DNA from: Opisthorchis felineus
Taxonomy: Eukaryota; Platyhelminthes; Trematoda; Opisthorchiida; Opisthorchiidae
DNA: 64,000 nucleotides
Direction: 5' to 3'
Assembly: GCA_004794785.1 (NCBI GenBank)
Contig: SJOL01008635.1
Coordinates: forward strand, 667,192-731,191
This document shows positions 25,386-37,009 of the stretch, one piece after another. Position 1 is the stretch's first letter, and the number at the start of each line of letters is the position of its first letter. The notes under the pieces were generated by a model. It ran no database searches, was not told where the DNA came from, and saw only the letters and a program-made list of their open reading frames with translations. Made by a program: the position numbers and the translations under genes.

Positions 25386-28300
25386 TTATATTTAGAGGCG
25401 TTACTAGGATAAACCTAGACTTTATGATAGGTTAGTTGCTGCTTGAATGGAGAATAGGTGGGTGCATTATTTAATCACACATTCGGGTTTTGTTGTGATA
25501 TTGTCGACATTATGCGCATTATCACTTACTCATCTGGTGGTAAAAGACCATTCGGAACGGTTATTCGTGCATGTTCAATGTCGCGGATGTACCCAGATAG
25601 AGCAATCGTTATACCGAGATGCAACATATCCATCAAAATTTACGTAAATATATGAGACGCCTTCTAGTTCTCAGTCGTTCTTGTCTCCTATGTCTTACAT
25701 ATTCGTCAGATCGAGAGTTGCGCTATGATTCGTCTGTCGGTCACTTTAAACATCCCCGGGTTGATGAACGGAAACATCGTGCTGGTGGGCATCCGATTTA
25801 TTGAGTGATGAACCATCAACTGTGCAACCGTGTTCTGTTCACTTGGTGAAACAAGCATTTATTTCCTACTATGAGGGACTCTGTGTACAAACTATTGGCG
25901 ACACACACAATTAGATCAACGGCGGTCGCTGTCTGTAGTGTAAAGTATGGCATAGCCACGTCAAATCAATCAAGTTCACTCAGTCAAACGAGAGCGAAAC
26001 GATAGTGCGTCACGCGCTTGAAGTTTGCGTGACCTTAGTTTAGCTGGTTCACATGCACGCCTGCTTTGTACCAAATTTCATTGAGAGATTGATGTCCTCA
26101 TGATCAGATGAAGCTCGCGGCTTTTACAACGCTGACCATTGTGCAAACTATTTCCAACAAAACAATGGAAGCACAGGGTGTTTAACTCAATGAAAAGGAG
26201 TTGAGCAGTCACATGCACCGCTTCAAACTCCAGGAGTACGAGACAAACTCAGAGAAGCTTTCGTATGAGACATGCACCTCAGATGATGGAGAGGCGATGT
26301 CAGTATACTTAAACAAAGCTTACAGTCTGCGATCACTGAAGTCGGTAAACGTTAGTACGGCACTCAGATAAGATGTGTCTTGAAAAGACTTGGTTCGACA
26401 CTGCCGCTGATCATGAGCTTCTGACCATATTATTTTCATCATGTCAGCTTGACAAATGCTCAAATGACTGACACAATCATGCAAAAGAATGCCAACTGTT
26501 ACTTTTAGCGATTTAGCAACATCTCACCCAATCCTTTACGGCGACAAGTGTTACCCACTCGAGTAAGCAGCGGAAATTCAGGCAGAAAGAGACAAATTAA
26601 ATCTAATATCCTGCTGCATACTAACAACAACTTTACCAAACAAAAACTGTTATGTAGACTATTTTCCCTGGAATAGTTAAATGGTAGAACAGGTTGCAGA
26701 TGACGCTGTTTCGTGTACAGTTCATGGGGACGCGGGGTGACCGTTTCCCGGAGACTTTTCTAACATCCGTAACACTTTCTAACTGACATGACACCTGTGT
26801 GAAAAACAGTTCTGTGGAAAAAGGGAGGGTGGGATTCCATTCTCATTTTTTGTTGTAAAGTTCATGTGACAGGATCTTCACCGCAAGATCTGTTGCTTAG
26901 GAGGAGCGATTACAATCGTTTCCAGAAACAAAGTTTCCAAGTAATCATCCTGAGCTTATAATGATTTTAAGAAGACAAGCGCGTATTTGAGTGTGAGCCC
27001 TAATAGAATACCAGCCCAACCACTTGACAGCCAGCACATTCTAAGATTATGGAAATTCAAACATTCGCTAGAACTTTTTGTTATAAATTCTTCAAGATCG
27101 TTATTCATATGACGACTATTGAGATCAAACGGTAAGGCCGACGAATAAAGGAGAACGTAGCAGACCACAATGAGACGGACCAGGCAGACAAAAAATGAGA
27201 CGAATTCGATACAAACTAGGTGTATATGTACACTAGGAAGAGCACATGACTATTTTCGACCACAGAATTCATTTTCATACCTGAGGGTCAGCAGTATTAA
27301 AGGCGTTTTCCTTTTAGAGTGATTGCAACAAGCTCACATTTCTTCCATAGCCACTGCGGTGTGTCGACCCAAAATGGCACCACAAACTAGAATATTACGA
27401 CCGAAATTAACAGCGCACATTCGAGCCATACATCTGAATATGTCATGCAGCATATCACGCACCATACATTGTTCGACAAGGCACACTAAGTTCCTAAGTA
27501 AAGCTATGCTTGCTAAATTTGGAGACTATATGACAACCTTAGTTAAGTACGGTCATGGTCCGTATTTTCATCAAATTTCGGTAAGTTATTGAATAAAATG
27601 ACAGGATGTAGCATCGTTATTATCACACGGGTATGCAATCTGCGGATAAATATGGTGAGATTCTAGGAATTCCAACAGATTTTTCATGTTATTCTCAATT
27701 CACTCTCAAGCAAGCGTTTACAACGACAGAAATTTCGGAATGTATAGAAAAAGTAGTCGACAATGAAAGTTTGAATTTTGTTGCCAAAATCTGCGAAGTT
27801 TTCGATGCGTTCGGCCGAATTATGCTATTATTCTTGTGATGACAAATGATGAGTGGAGGAAAAAGGGAAAACCAGGGGACTTTACTTGGAGGTCAACTTT
27901 TTGTACCACAAATCATTTCCAAACCATGGTCCTTCAACCCAGTTGCAAGAGCCCGTATATTCTGAAGCACCGACGATTTCGCGTGTAGCTGTGGTAGGTG
28001 AGCCCTATTCTCAAGATGAAGGGCTAAAATACACATGGTGATAGTGGTTAGGCAAGAGTAATGGTGAACGTTCCGAAGTTGGCCTTCCAGTTGTTGCGAT
28101 TAGTTTGAAAGCAAACGCGTGATATATCAGGAGATGCTTATAGCAAGGAACCATGTGACCTTTATTCAAGTCGAACTCAAAAATACTTGGTGCGAACATG
28201 TCGAGCGTGCCAAGACAAATGGTCACTGAAAAACGTTGTTTCAAAAACGACAGTTTCAAACAAACGGTTTAGACTTGGTGGCGTTTGCAAAATAATTCTG

Positions 28301-29864
28301 CGAATGATAGACTGTGCGTGAATCACTATATTCTCTCTCAGGCATTCTTCGTACCACAGGAACATGGAAGTTGTTGCTGCAGCTATGAGATGTTGAAATT
28401 TTAATAGGGAGTGTATTTCTAAAGTGAAGCCAATCTATGCTTAAAAACCAAGAAGCACTGTGTGAGGAGCCCTGTTGCGACTCGTCAGAAATGGGCACCT
28501 GACGAATCCCTGAGAAGATTGGAATTCGTGACCTCTCCGCTAGTAGTTGAAGACTATACCGTCTGGCAACGGCAGTTGATCAGAAGGGTGATTCACTCGG
28601 CGCGCAGCTAGAGAGCGGTATGACTACACCTGCAAACCACTGAAACCATTGCAAACCACTGCTCAGAGTAAGAGGAAACTAGAGCGATTGTATATGTGCT
28701 TAGGTATGGTGCGGGGATTTGTTAACATTTAAAGAGCTTTACAGGTTGAAATTCCATTACGGGTTAATGAAGATGGCCCTCTACCACAGTTTTCTGTTGT
28801 TGCCTACACATCATCGGTTGGTACCATCAAGGAACTGGTAATCGGTTGTAACAAGTGGGTCATTGTGCGAGTCCACTTGGCGGAACGATGCAACCGGGTG
28901 GAATAGTGTGATTCTATGGAAGCGTATGACGTCTGCAAATGCATAAGTTACGCAGCCTTCAGAGGAAAACTTACACATTGTCTGATATTAGCGAAGTTCA
29001 TATGAACTTCATGGCAAGGATGTATTTTTGAGTAAACTGCCACGGCGCAAACGCCGAAATAATTCATTTAATGGGGTAGCTGTGAAGGTTTTGTGTCCCT
29101 ACTAGATTACTGACTCGTCTCTCATGACCAAGCGTTCTAGAAAAGTCTTAGTGAAGCGCCTGACTGTGGATGCTCAATTATCTACAGGCATATCACCCTT
29201 GGGGAAAAAAGCGAAACCTAAAAGTCCCTGGATAATTAAGTGTGGTGTGCGGGTTGCGAAGTCACAGTTAAGAAGGAAGTGAATGAACTTAACTGGCTTA
29301 TTTCAGCTATCTTTTCCAACTTAAATTCCATAGCTTTTAAGGTGTTTCGCTTACCATTGTCCATAGGTGTAGCTTTCCATGCAACGATTCTTTGTTTTGA
29401 TGACTAGCATCAAAAACCTGGCCCTCAGTAAACTTTGAATCTTCCACTGGCAACGTTTAGCTAATTTATCAATGGCACAGAATGTGATGAGCATCCTACC
29501 TACCTTTTAAGATGAACCGAGTAACCACACCTGGTTATGATCAACGAAGTCTGTCCACGGGCACTTGCTGAGTTCCAAGACGATAAACTGGCTCGAGATC
29601 GGCTGGCTCAACAATAGACAGACTATCAACGACTTGGTCGGGGATGAATATGCTCGCGATCAACTGGCGAGAACAGACAGAATGACTGATGAAAACAACT
29701 TATTTTGTTTCATCATAATCAAGGTCAATAATCTGGAAAATTTTATAATGTCAGGCTTTATGGGAGACCTGAGAGGTCAGAAGACTAACCAAAAGGCGTG
29801 ACTAGCTATTTTTCGTGAAGAAAACTACCCATAAAGTCAGTGAATACTCTTCGACAATCCAGGA
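25386..29864. other. Anonymous stretch, no gene recognised
   Basis: Only short frames on both strands. A weak hammerhead-like motif is present near 28494-28533 (see findings). A word of about 35 bases at 28420-28456 recurs with about six mismatches at 60257-60293, so part of this DNA is dispersed repeat. Confidence 0.4.
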
Positions 29865-29940
29865 CCAATTCGGCCGGAATTCAGGTTAGTCTCCCGTAAA
29901 AACCAAATTGGCATAAAAATGAGCATTTTTTCAAGTAAGC
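29865..29940 (+). repeat. Fragment of the hammerhead-bearing repeat (outside the ribozyme)
   Basis: ATTCAGGTTAGTCTCCCG, then AAAACCAAATT and a short A-rich block, match the part of the repeat seen at about 35520-35580, 51010-51070 and 51305-51350 (consensus ATTCAGxTGAGTCTCCCGTG followed by AAACCAAATT). The ribozyme part is missing. Confidence 0.5.
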
Positions 29941-32900
29941 AGTTGTCTTCCGACAAAACCTGTGGCACATCAATTAGCTTCTGAGCATCTGGATATTTTT
30001 CTGGATGATTGATTGCAGCGGCCTCAACAAGCCTGGAAAATCATGAGTAGGACAGAATAGGATGGTAGATTCTAAGACAAAATAGAATTGGTGACCTGTG
30101 GCGAGATGTCGACTGCAGGAAACTGTGATGTACTTCGCTCTCAAATCAAAGCAACGTTTCGCGAAAGATAACTGCAGACTTAAATTAACAGGAGCTCTCC
30201 CAATTCGATGTAGCGGCAGTTCCGCATTTATATGTAGACTGACAGACGCAGTGCAATTGGATCCCTATAGGCTGGTATCCTTTGACTGAGGGTAGCGACA
30301 GTCAAAGGTCGGCTAGGAACGCGTAGTTTGGCTGCACTGTATGCCTGATAGATGCTGAGTTCCTCTTGCCATGGTATTTTCTCCGGAAAGTTTCTTGTAC
30401 AGTGACCCGCTTGCCTGGTTTAACTCGCTCTTTAGCGTGCACCATCTTACTCCAATGTTTTCTTAAGTAATCACTGGTTGTCACCATGCAACGAAAATAT
30501 CCGATATGCTGTTTTAAATGTTGCCACAGTGTTTTGATGCAACTGAACGAGCCAAGACCAAATTAGTGCATGTCACACGGGTTTTCTTCAACTCTGGCAT
30601 TTAATGTATCCATCAGATCCCTGTATTATGGGGAATTTGAGTATTCTAAACAATCGTTGGCTTCCTACCCATTGTTTGCAACGAAAAATAAGTGCCTATT
30701 GTTCACGGCCGGAAGCGACCGAACACCGAATGGGTAAAACATATGAAGAAACCGAAGTACTTACAGCCAGCCTATCAGACACATTGGACTTCAGGATGAA
30801 TACACAGAAATGCTATTCGACTGTCACCATCTGCGACTAAGTTAAAATTTGGCACGTTAGCATAGATAGTCCAGATACATCTGAAGCCTCTAGACTAACT
30901 GGACATCCCAAACGACACAAGATGCACGGCCCCAATGAGCTGTCTTAATCGCTTGTGTAATCTGGACCGAAAGTGGTCCTGATAGTATCAAGTAGGTTAA
31001 GAGGTTTGTCAAAAGATGGCCATATTTGGAATAAAGTGTAATAATTTTCATGGCTCTTTCACCATGATTAATCCATCTCAATGGCTTGAACGGTCAGAAT
31101 GAGTGCAAAGGAGCGAATCATCAGATGAGTGGTTCCCCTGTCAAATGCACTAGGTTGAGTTGTCCATTATTGTCAATGGATATTTATTTTTATAAGTGAA
31201 ACCTGTCTGTGGCGAAAAGTAGAGAAGCGGCTTCATCCTTATCAGGAATCATCAGCATCTCACGAAACCCAGAGAATTTCGAACTCCCGGCTAGCAGCTG
31301 AACACTTAACCGCTCGGCCACAAAATGCAGATCAGCAGTATGGTTAACTCGCACTAAGACAGAATATAACATCACACATCTTTTAACCACGGAATTCACA
31401 TCATGTGGTCGCATGTTGACTGGCTCCTCGAGTGACGACTTCTGAGGTGAAAGGTTCACTGGTCATGTGAATTATCCTCTCTTCTGAGCTACTTGCAGTT
31501 GTTTAAGATTGTGCCAGTGAGAATATTGGACAGGTTGGTCTTGATTAGGCTGCTGCATGCAACCTACGCGTCTGCTCATATGCGAAGTCAGTCCTACCTA
31601 GAGAGATGAAAGAATGATGCCATCGCTGCGAATAGCAAATGCTGGGTGAGCATCGATCTCAAGTGCCTCAGCCCACATCCGTTCGCCCTATGGCCCGAAA
31701 ACAAACCGAAGTATGCGGGCATGTTTGTGGTCAATTATGTGATTCTCCGTGGACGGATACAATGTAGTCATTTTTCAACTTTATCACCTCGGTTACGTCA
31801 AGTGGTGCGGATCTTTTGCAGCACTTGCGTTAAGCGATCCCCACCAGAATTTTTCTGGAGGTTACCCTGTGTATCTAATTTGGTAAGGCGTTAGTGCTTC
31901 GATTCGTTGCGATGTTCTAGGCGAACAATATGGTAGACTCGAAAGAAATGAGCAATCTTGAAATTAGGACTCTCCAATAGCACCTAAGGTTCCGCTCTTG
32001 TAGAATGCATCCATAGAAGCCTGCAGTATAGTCTTTACGTGGTTTTGTGTTAATGAGAGATACTTGCTTAACATATCCGGTCCCCTCGGCCAAATTTCTC
32101 ATCACGTAGAGTGACATCCGAGCATAGTAGCAGGTAGACCGGATGAACAAACTATGCTCGGCAATCTTAAGGGTGCTTCATGCACTTATGTTCGGACGAT
32201 TTCGATTTGTGAACTGTTCTCACGTTATTCTGTCAAGTGGGATCCGCCGAGGCTACCCAACATCCCTGTTTCTGCTCATATTGTCATAGATGTTATTTTC
32301 AAGTTGTTTCATGCTGTTCTACTTATGAAGATTTTGAACCTCTTTCGGAAGAATAACTTCGAGACCTAGATGACTCCGACAACGTGCTCGCTTGTAATTG
32401 TGAAAATGGGACAACACAAGAGGAGTTTGAGAAGCTGATGACCACCATCATTTTGGACCAAGTTTTTCCTCACAAATGATGTGAGCTCATGGTCATGGAT
32501 TGGCGAACACACGCGTCTACTGTTCTTCTTAATGATGCAACACTCCAGATAGCTGGAACACATACCTGGGGAGTCGATTCAGTACAAGTGGTTTTACAGA
32601 TAGAATAACCAACCGCATTGCCAAAGCTAAGGCAGCGGTTGTAGAAATTCCACAACCGTGTCGCCGAAAGGAAGTATTTAGAATGGGTCTTGCACAGGTG
32701 ATGTTTGCATAAGGATGCGAAACTCGGGTTCAGCAAGTAGGCTGTTTGTTATCAAGAGCGCTTTTGGTGGCAAAAATGTGGGGCTGAGGAACAAGTTTCT
32801 CATAAGGTTTTAAAACTGGCTCCCCATAGGAGTGAATAGTAAGGATGTCTGGGTGTCGACTACCTCGACGGATTTTACTCGCAAACACAGGATCAGACGA

Positions 32901-33596
32901 AACGAAAAGCTGGGAGTTAACAGCCGACAAGGATTGAACGTATAGAATTGCTGACGACCAAACTACCCTCTTGGACTATCGCGGCCTCCTGGAGGGGAAC
33001 CCAAATACGACTGTACATGAATACAACACACATCCGGGACCGGTGGAGCACACGTTATAGTTTTTTTATCAGTCAAAGGCGCCTTTCGAAATGTCTCCAG
33101 TCAACTGTCTCTCCATGTAAATCATAAAAAATTACTAGAGCTGAATCTATTCGATCCGCTGTCGTGACACCACCAAATTGTTTATAAGTAAAAAACTAAA
33201 ACCGACATTTTTAACGTGCAACAGTCACCATCCTTTGAGAAAACATGACGGTATGGGAAGATCAAGTTTTTCCTCCTCAAACGAATTTGACAGTTTTGAG
33301 CAGCTGGACTTCGATAAAAAAACCACTCCATGTCCGCAGAGCACAGGCATTTATTCTTGAGAGTGGGATTACCTAACTCGTATGTAGCTGTACTTATCAA
33401 AGTCCGGCTTACTGATTTCAAGATGCTAACTAGGCATCGTGTTTGACTGTGCTGCGGTGAGTTTTACATGGCTAAGATGTGCATTGGTAGGTTGGGAATT
33501 CCACAAAACTCTGACAGTGGACCGTTCGACCTAAGGTCTTTGACTCTCTGTATGTCAAAGCATGTCTGACAAACAGATCGGAAAAAAGTTTCTTGC
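29941..33596. other. Anonymous stretch, no gene recognised
   Basis: Apart from the tRNA-like head at 31255-31330 nothing can be supported. Short frames exist on both strands, without domain resemblance. A TTTATT (minus-strand AATAAA) at about 33349 could be a distant poly(A) signal for the minus-strand ubiquitin-domain gene, but it lies about 1 kb past the stop and is weak evidence. Confidence 0.35.
31255..31330 (-). repeat. tRNA-like SINE head (Pol III promoter-like)
   Basis: On the minus strand TGGCCGAGCGGTTAAG (A-box-like, about 31320-31305) is followed after about 20 bases by GGAGTTCGAAATTC (B-box-like, about 31286-31273). The spacing is shorter than in a real tRNA and no anticodon arm can be folded, so this is more likely the head of a tRNA-derived SINE or a tRNA pseudogene than a functional tRNA. 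Confidence 0.5.
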
Positions 33597-33800
33597 ACAT
33601 CTACCAAAAAAATCGTTTAGCTGTAACACTCTTTCGGTGCCTAGCTGCCATGCCACCCGAAGGAAGCACGAGGGCTGGGATAGTGCCAGGTTGCCCAAGC
33701 CTAGACAGGGGAAGTCGAGAGGCGGAGAACGGGTTCGAAGCACAAACTGCAAGGTTCATAGTTTGCGCCTTACCCGCCTACTTATCTCCAGCTGGATTGC
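33597..33800 (-). mobile_element. tRNA-derived SINE, copy 1 (minus)
   Basis: The body from about 33610 to 33757 is nearly identical to the bodies of the SINEs at 53181-53387 and 53875-54070 (shared GGTTGCCCAAGCCTAGACAG, GGTGCCTAGCTGCCATGCCA). Read on the minus strand, a B-box-like GCTTCGAACCC precedes the body and a degenerate A box lies further upstream. The A-rich plus-strand side (about 33597-33610) is the 3' tail. No target duplication could be made out. It sits downstream of the ubiquitin-domain gene. Confidence 0.75.
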
Positions 33801-34408
33801 GCGAAGAAACAGCACCCTAAAAAAATCAAGAGAGCAATGATTCTATTGAACAATATGACGGCAACGATGCGGATGGTTACTCAGTCAAATCACGAGAGAA
33901 CCGAGGGTGTGTAGGCGCATGTCTGTGCACAAATCAGCGAAAATCAACGAGTAGAGGAAATATGAGAAATAGGGAAGGAGTCACACAGTGTGAGAACGAC
34001 CGATTAGACTGTAGAGCCTGAGATGTAACACTGACAAAAGCACCGTTGTCGTCGTCTGTGTGCAAGAATCCACTGTCGGATTCTATTTTTCTGGATAAAA
34101 AGTCAAGTCACTTTATAAAAACACTAACCAAAATCAGTTCCATTGTACAGGGTTTAAAAAACAGTTCCTAACGATCCGGGCCGCAAAAATCAGGAAGTGA
34201 GCCAAATGAAATTACACATCTGCGAGCTGTCTGTCTGCGCTATATGTCAACACTGTGAAATGTTTGTTGTGCCGTTTCAAGGAAGCCAAGAGGAAGGTAT
34301 CTGAAGTGATGAATGAACTGTGGATACTATGAAAAAATAAATGCAGTGCTTTCGAATGAATGAAACTTCTACAGTGGTAATCTGGAAGACCTGATGTCCG
34401 AAAACGGA

Positions 34409-35214
34409 TCAAGCGATATTGCTGGGGTCAACTGGAGAAAATCTATCGGCAGTGGAAGATTGAACCGTGGGATCACAGGGTGGGCCAGCACTTGCAGTAG
34501 GACGTGTCCAATGGGATTCCGGATCGAAAGGAGAGTGAACAATGACCTGAACGATAAAATCATCTGGAATGTGACAATCGTTCAGACGGGCACGATTGGG
34601 TAACATGTGGCCACACACAAACCAGCGTTGCCTTCGTTCTGGCCACTGTGTTTGGCTTGCTAGCAGCTTCTTGGCTTCCATGACAGTAATTTGCCTGTTG
34701 GGAAGGGCCAGTGTAATATCTTCGCCAGTGGACAAGCGTATGCGAAGTGTTCTGGGTGGGACTTTGTCGTTTTCAGACTCTGCGTTTTCACTCGAAAACT
34801 CCTTCGTGGGCGAGCTTCGCCCAAGGTTAGTCCATAGTAGTGGAGTTAGGCGATGCGCCCGTTCAGCTGAACGAACACCTCGTCTTCTGACGTGACAGCA
34901 GCCAGGGAATGGCCAACAGCCTATTCTAACAGAATCTGTTGATTCGTTCCTATCGCTCGTGGTAGTACAGGTCGGTTGGGCGGTCGTGAACGATCGGACG
35001 CAGGGTTGTGAGGCGGATTCACCGGCTGTGGTCGGATTCGCTGCATTGCCAGGGTTCTGCAGTGAAGACGAGTTTGGATTTGAGGCTTCACGGGGTGCGT
35101 CGGAATCAGGACCAGTTGTAGCAGATTCCTGTATCAGATTACTCGGTTCGCTAAGCACATACAGCGGGAGTTGATAACGCGTTCCGAGGCGGTCGTAACA
35201 ATCGCACAGGGTAC
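34409..35214 (-). CDS. UBTD: UBTD1/2-like ubiquitin domain-containing protein, 3' exon
   Basis: This exon follows a CTTCCCTTCAG acceptor and encodes 267 residues and a stop. It opens with GTLCDCYDRLGTRYQLPLY, continuing the UBTD N-terminal domain begun in the exon at 40541-40777. A Ser/Asn/Pro-rich linker of about 130 residues follows. A ubiquitin-like fold then runs from LRIRLSTGEDITL to the FIVQVIV end, at about 34770-34550 on the minus strand. The short tail after VQVIV fits the family. In mammals UBTD1 binds UBE2D E2 enzymes and affects p53/MDM2 stability; a similar ubiquitin-pathway adaptor role is inferred here. The linker is much longer than in vertebrate UBTD proteins (about 40 residues). 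The reading frame is intact, so the gene is probably functional. Confidence 0.9.
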
Positions 35215-35275
35215 CTGAAGGGAAGCAAACCGTTGCCAGTCAGTTACATTACATATATTGCAAAGTCTTATGAGG

Positions 35276-35455
35276 CTACGATATTCGAGATATCGCGATA
35301 CATGTATATTCATAATGTACTACTCATAAGGTTGCTGAAAATTCTTCGACAGCCCACGACCATTTTCACCCTTCTTGGGGCTCATCAGGTAGGCGCAGTC
35401 CTTATGAGTAGCGCACTACGAATATACATGTATCGCGATATCTCGAATATCGTAG
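35276..35455. repeat. 55-bp inverted repeat with ribozyme in the loop
   Basis: Arms at 35276-35330 and 35401-35455 are reverse complements with about 4 mismatches in 55. They contain the internally symmetric stretch ATTCGAGATATCGCGATA. The 70-bp spacer holds the minus-strand hammerhead copy. The junction at 35400/35401 is where an inverted repeat copy meets a direct copy of the same family. Confidence 0.9.
35352..35400 (-). ncRNA. Hammerhead ribozyme, copy C (sense to UBTD intron)
   Basis: On the minus strand: stem I side GCCTAC, core CTGATGA (35388-35382), stem II GCCC with loop CAAGAA and GGGT, GAAA, a short stem III, then GGTC with predicted cleavage between 35358 and 35357, and stem I side GTGGGC. 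Stem I pairs at all six positions (one U-G). Stem II has three C-G pairs and one G-U. Stem III is poor here (AATGGT against the expected ACCGGT), so activity as a monomer is doubtful. The Sm-alpha hammerhead of schistosomes has the similar stem II loop CAAATA. Confidence 0.72.
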
Positions 35456-35760
35456 CAACTGAAACATGAGGCGGCCTGGTGCAGCACATTCAGTTGCCTG
35501 GAAACATCACAAACGAGAGATTCAGCTGGGTTCCAGGTGAGTCTCTCGAAAAACCAAATTTGTTTGCAAAGAGTGTATTTTGCTAATTCCGTGCAATTTG
35601 GTTTCAAGTAGAACATAAGGTTGATGGAAACTCGGGGACTGCGCCTATCTGATGAGCCCCAAGAAGGGAGAAACCGGTCGTGAGCTATCGAAGAATTTTC
35701 AGCAACCTTATGAGTAGTACATTAGGAATTCACACGTACTTGCAAACTGACAGTAATTCA
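35401..35760 (+). repeat. Hammerhead-bearing ~300-bp repeat, direct unit
   Basis: The unit runs from CTTATGAGTAG at 35401, through CATGAGGCGGCCT and the GAGATTCAGCTGGG block, to the ribozyme at 35641-35690 and the next CTTATGAGTAG at about 35703. This gives a monomer of about 302 bp. The same order of blocks is found at 50990-51370. Metazoan retrozymes are non-autonomous repeats of 170-400 bp bounded by hammerheads; membership is inferred from the ribozyme, the length and the circular permutation. Confidence 0.65.
35641..35690 (+). ncRNA. Hammerhead ribozyme, copy A
   Basis: Plus strand: stem I side GCCTAT, core CTGATGA (35649-35655), stem II GCCC / CAAGAA / GGGA, GAAA (35670-35673), then CCGGTC with predicted cleavage after C35679, and stem I side GTGAGC. 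The whole catalytic core is intact. One stem I pair (C-A) and the closing stem II pair (G-A) are lost. Stem III is the self-complementary ACCGGT without a loop. This is the minimal form known from newt satellite, Penelope and retrozyme hammerheads, which cleave better as dimers. Confidence 0.75.
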
Positions 35761-37009
35761 TCAACTTCCCAAAGCATGAGTCAACCAGTACCACAAAAAA
35801 GACACTGCGAAAAGGCCACGTATGATCTGCTGCTCACATAACATGGAGGAGATGAACTGAACTAGTTCGCCGTAATATTTCATAGGTAAATCACCTGCAA
35901 CGCTACGTTTACTCAAATTTCATGTACTTGAAAAATAGCAGAGAAACTTTGTTTCAAACCGGAAGGCTGTGACAGGAGCTTATACTTAACAAAAGCTCGT
36001 CAAATCTGACCATCGTACTAGATCGCACTGTACATCGAAATGCATTCAAACGCCGTAAGAGATTGGCGGCCAGTTTAACCGATCGGCGCGGTATGGACGA
36101 TGAGGGAAGCTGATATAACTATTGGCATGTAGGAAACAGATATATCTAGATGCGAACTTTCCGTGTATCTAAAACTATTAAAACGGACAGTTCTTCCATG
36201 AATACACAGACCTGCTGGAATAGTGATTATGAAGAAGATAATCTTACAGCTGGATAACTAGGAAAAGTAACGTTCGGGACGACATACTGGGATGAGCACT
36301 CAAGGATCAACAATCCAGTTAGGCGGTGGAATCAGATTTTAGATATTCTATCTCCGTTTGTACCATTGTACAAGATCAATGGACACAGCCCCCGCTGTCA
36401 ATAAGCCAGGTGGTTGAATTCCATTTTACACCATATCTGCCTGGCGTCATGGTATGAGCTTAATGGAAAAGTGTGGCTGAGTGACAAAGAGGAACGTCGA
36501 CGACATGCAGAACCTGGATGATGAAATAAGGTGCATGATGGTATGCCTGAGGAGGGCAATTTAGGAGTACATGCTGTATGGCATGAAAATGCTGCAATGA
36601 AGAGATCGAGTAAAGCACGAGACTACGTATCGCTTCGAATCTCTCCGTATAAACGTGCCACTGACCTTTACATAGGTGCGCATAGCTAGACGGAATGCAC
36701 GGAAACAAATCCATGCATTCGCTTCCATTTCTGCTTTAAATTGAGGAAGCCTGTTATAAGCAGGATTGGAGAATCGCAATATCATAGTCCGAAATCAGTC
36801 ATGTCGTGGAGTGAATAAAATATTACGTTAGGTAGGTGCAGCTTTTTTCAACTTCTAGATGAATCAAAGGCCTAAAAACCTGGCTGTGCAGACCTGAGTC
36901 ATCATCGAGTGAACTTATTGTCTCCGTCTCTTACAGTGTTGTCTAATATACCATCATATCGACCGAAACCGTCGAAAGGTGTTAATCAGTTTACAAGTTA
37001 GTGCTAACG
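35761..37009. other. Intronic sequence, nothing recognised
   Basis: Part of the UBTD intron between the ribozyme repeat and the LINE. Only short frames are seen, with no repeat or domain that I recognise. Confidence 0.4.

Noticed and set aside
34409..35158. TMUB-type (transmembrane ubiquitin-like) protein as identity for the 3' exon
   Set aside because: No membrane segment is present, and the upstream exon plus the GTLCDCYDRLG start match the UBTD family instead.
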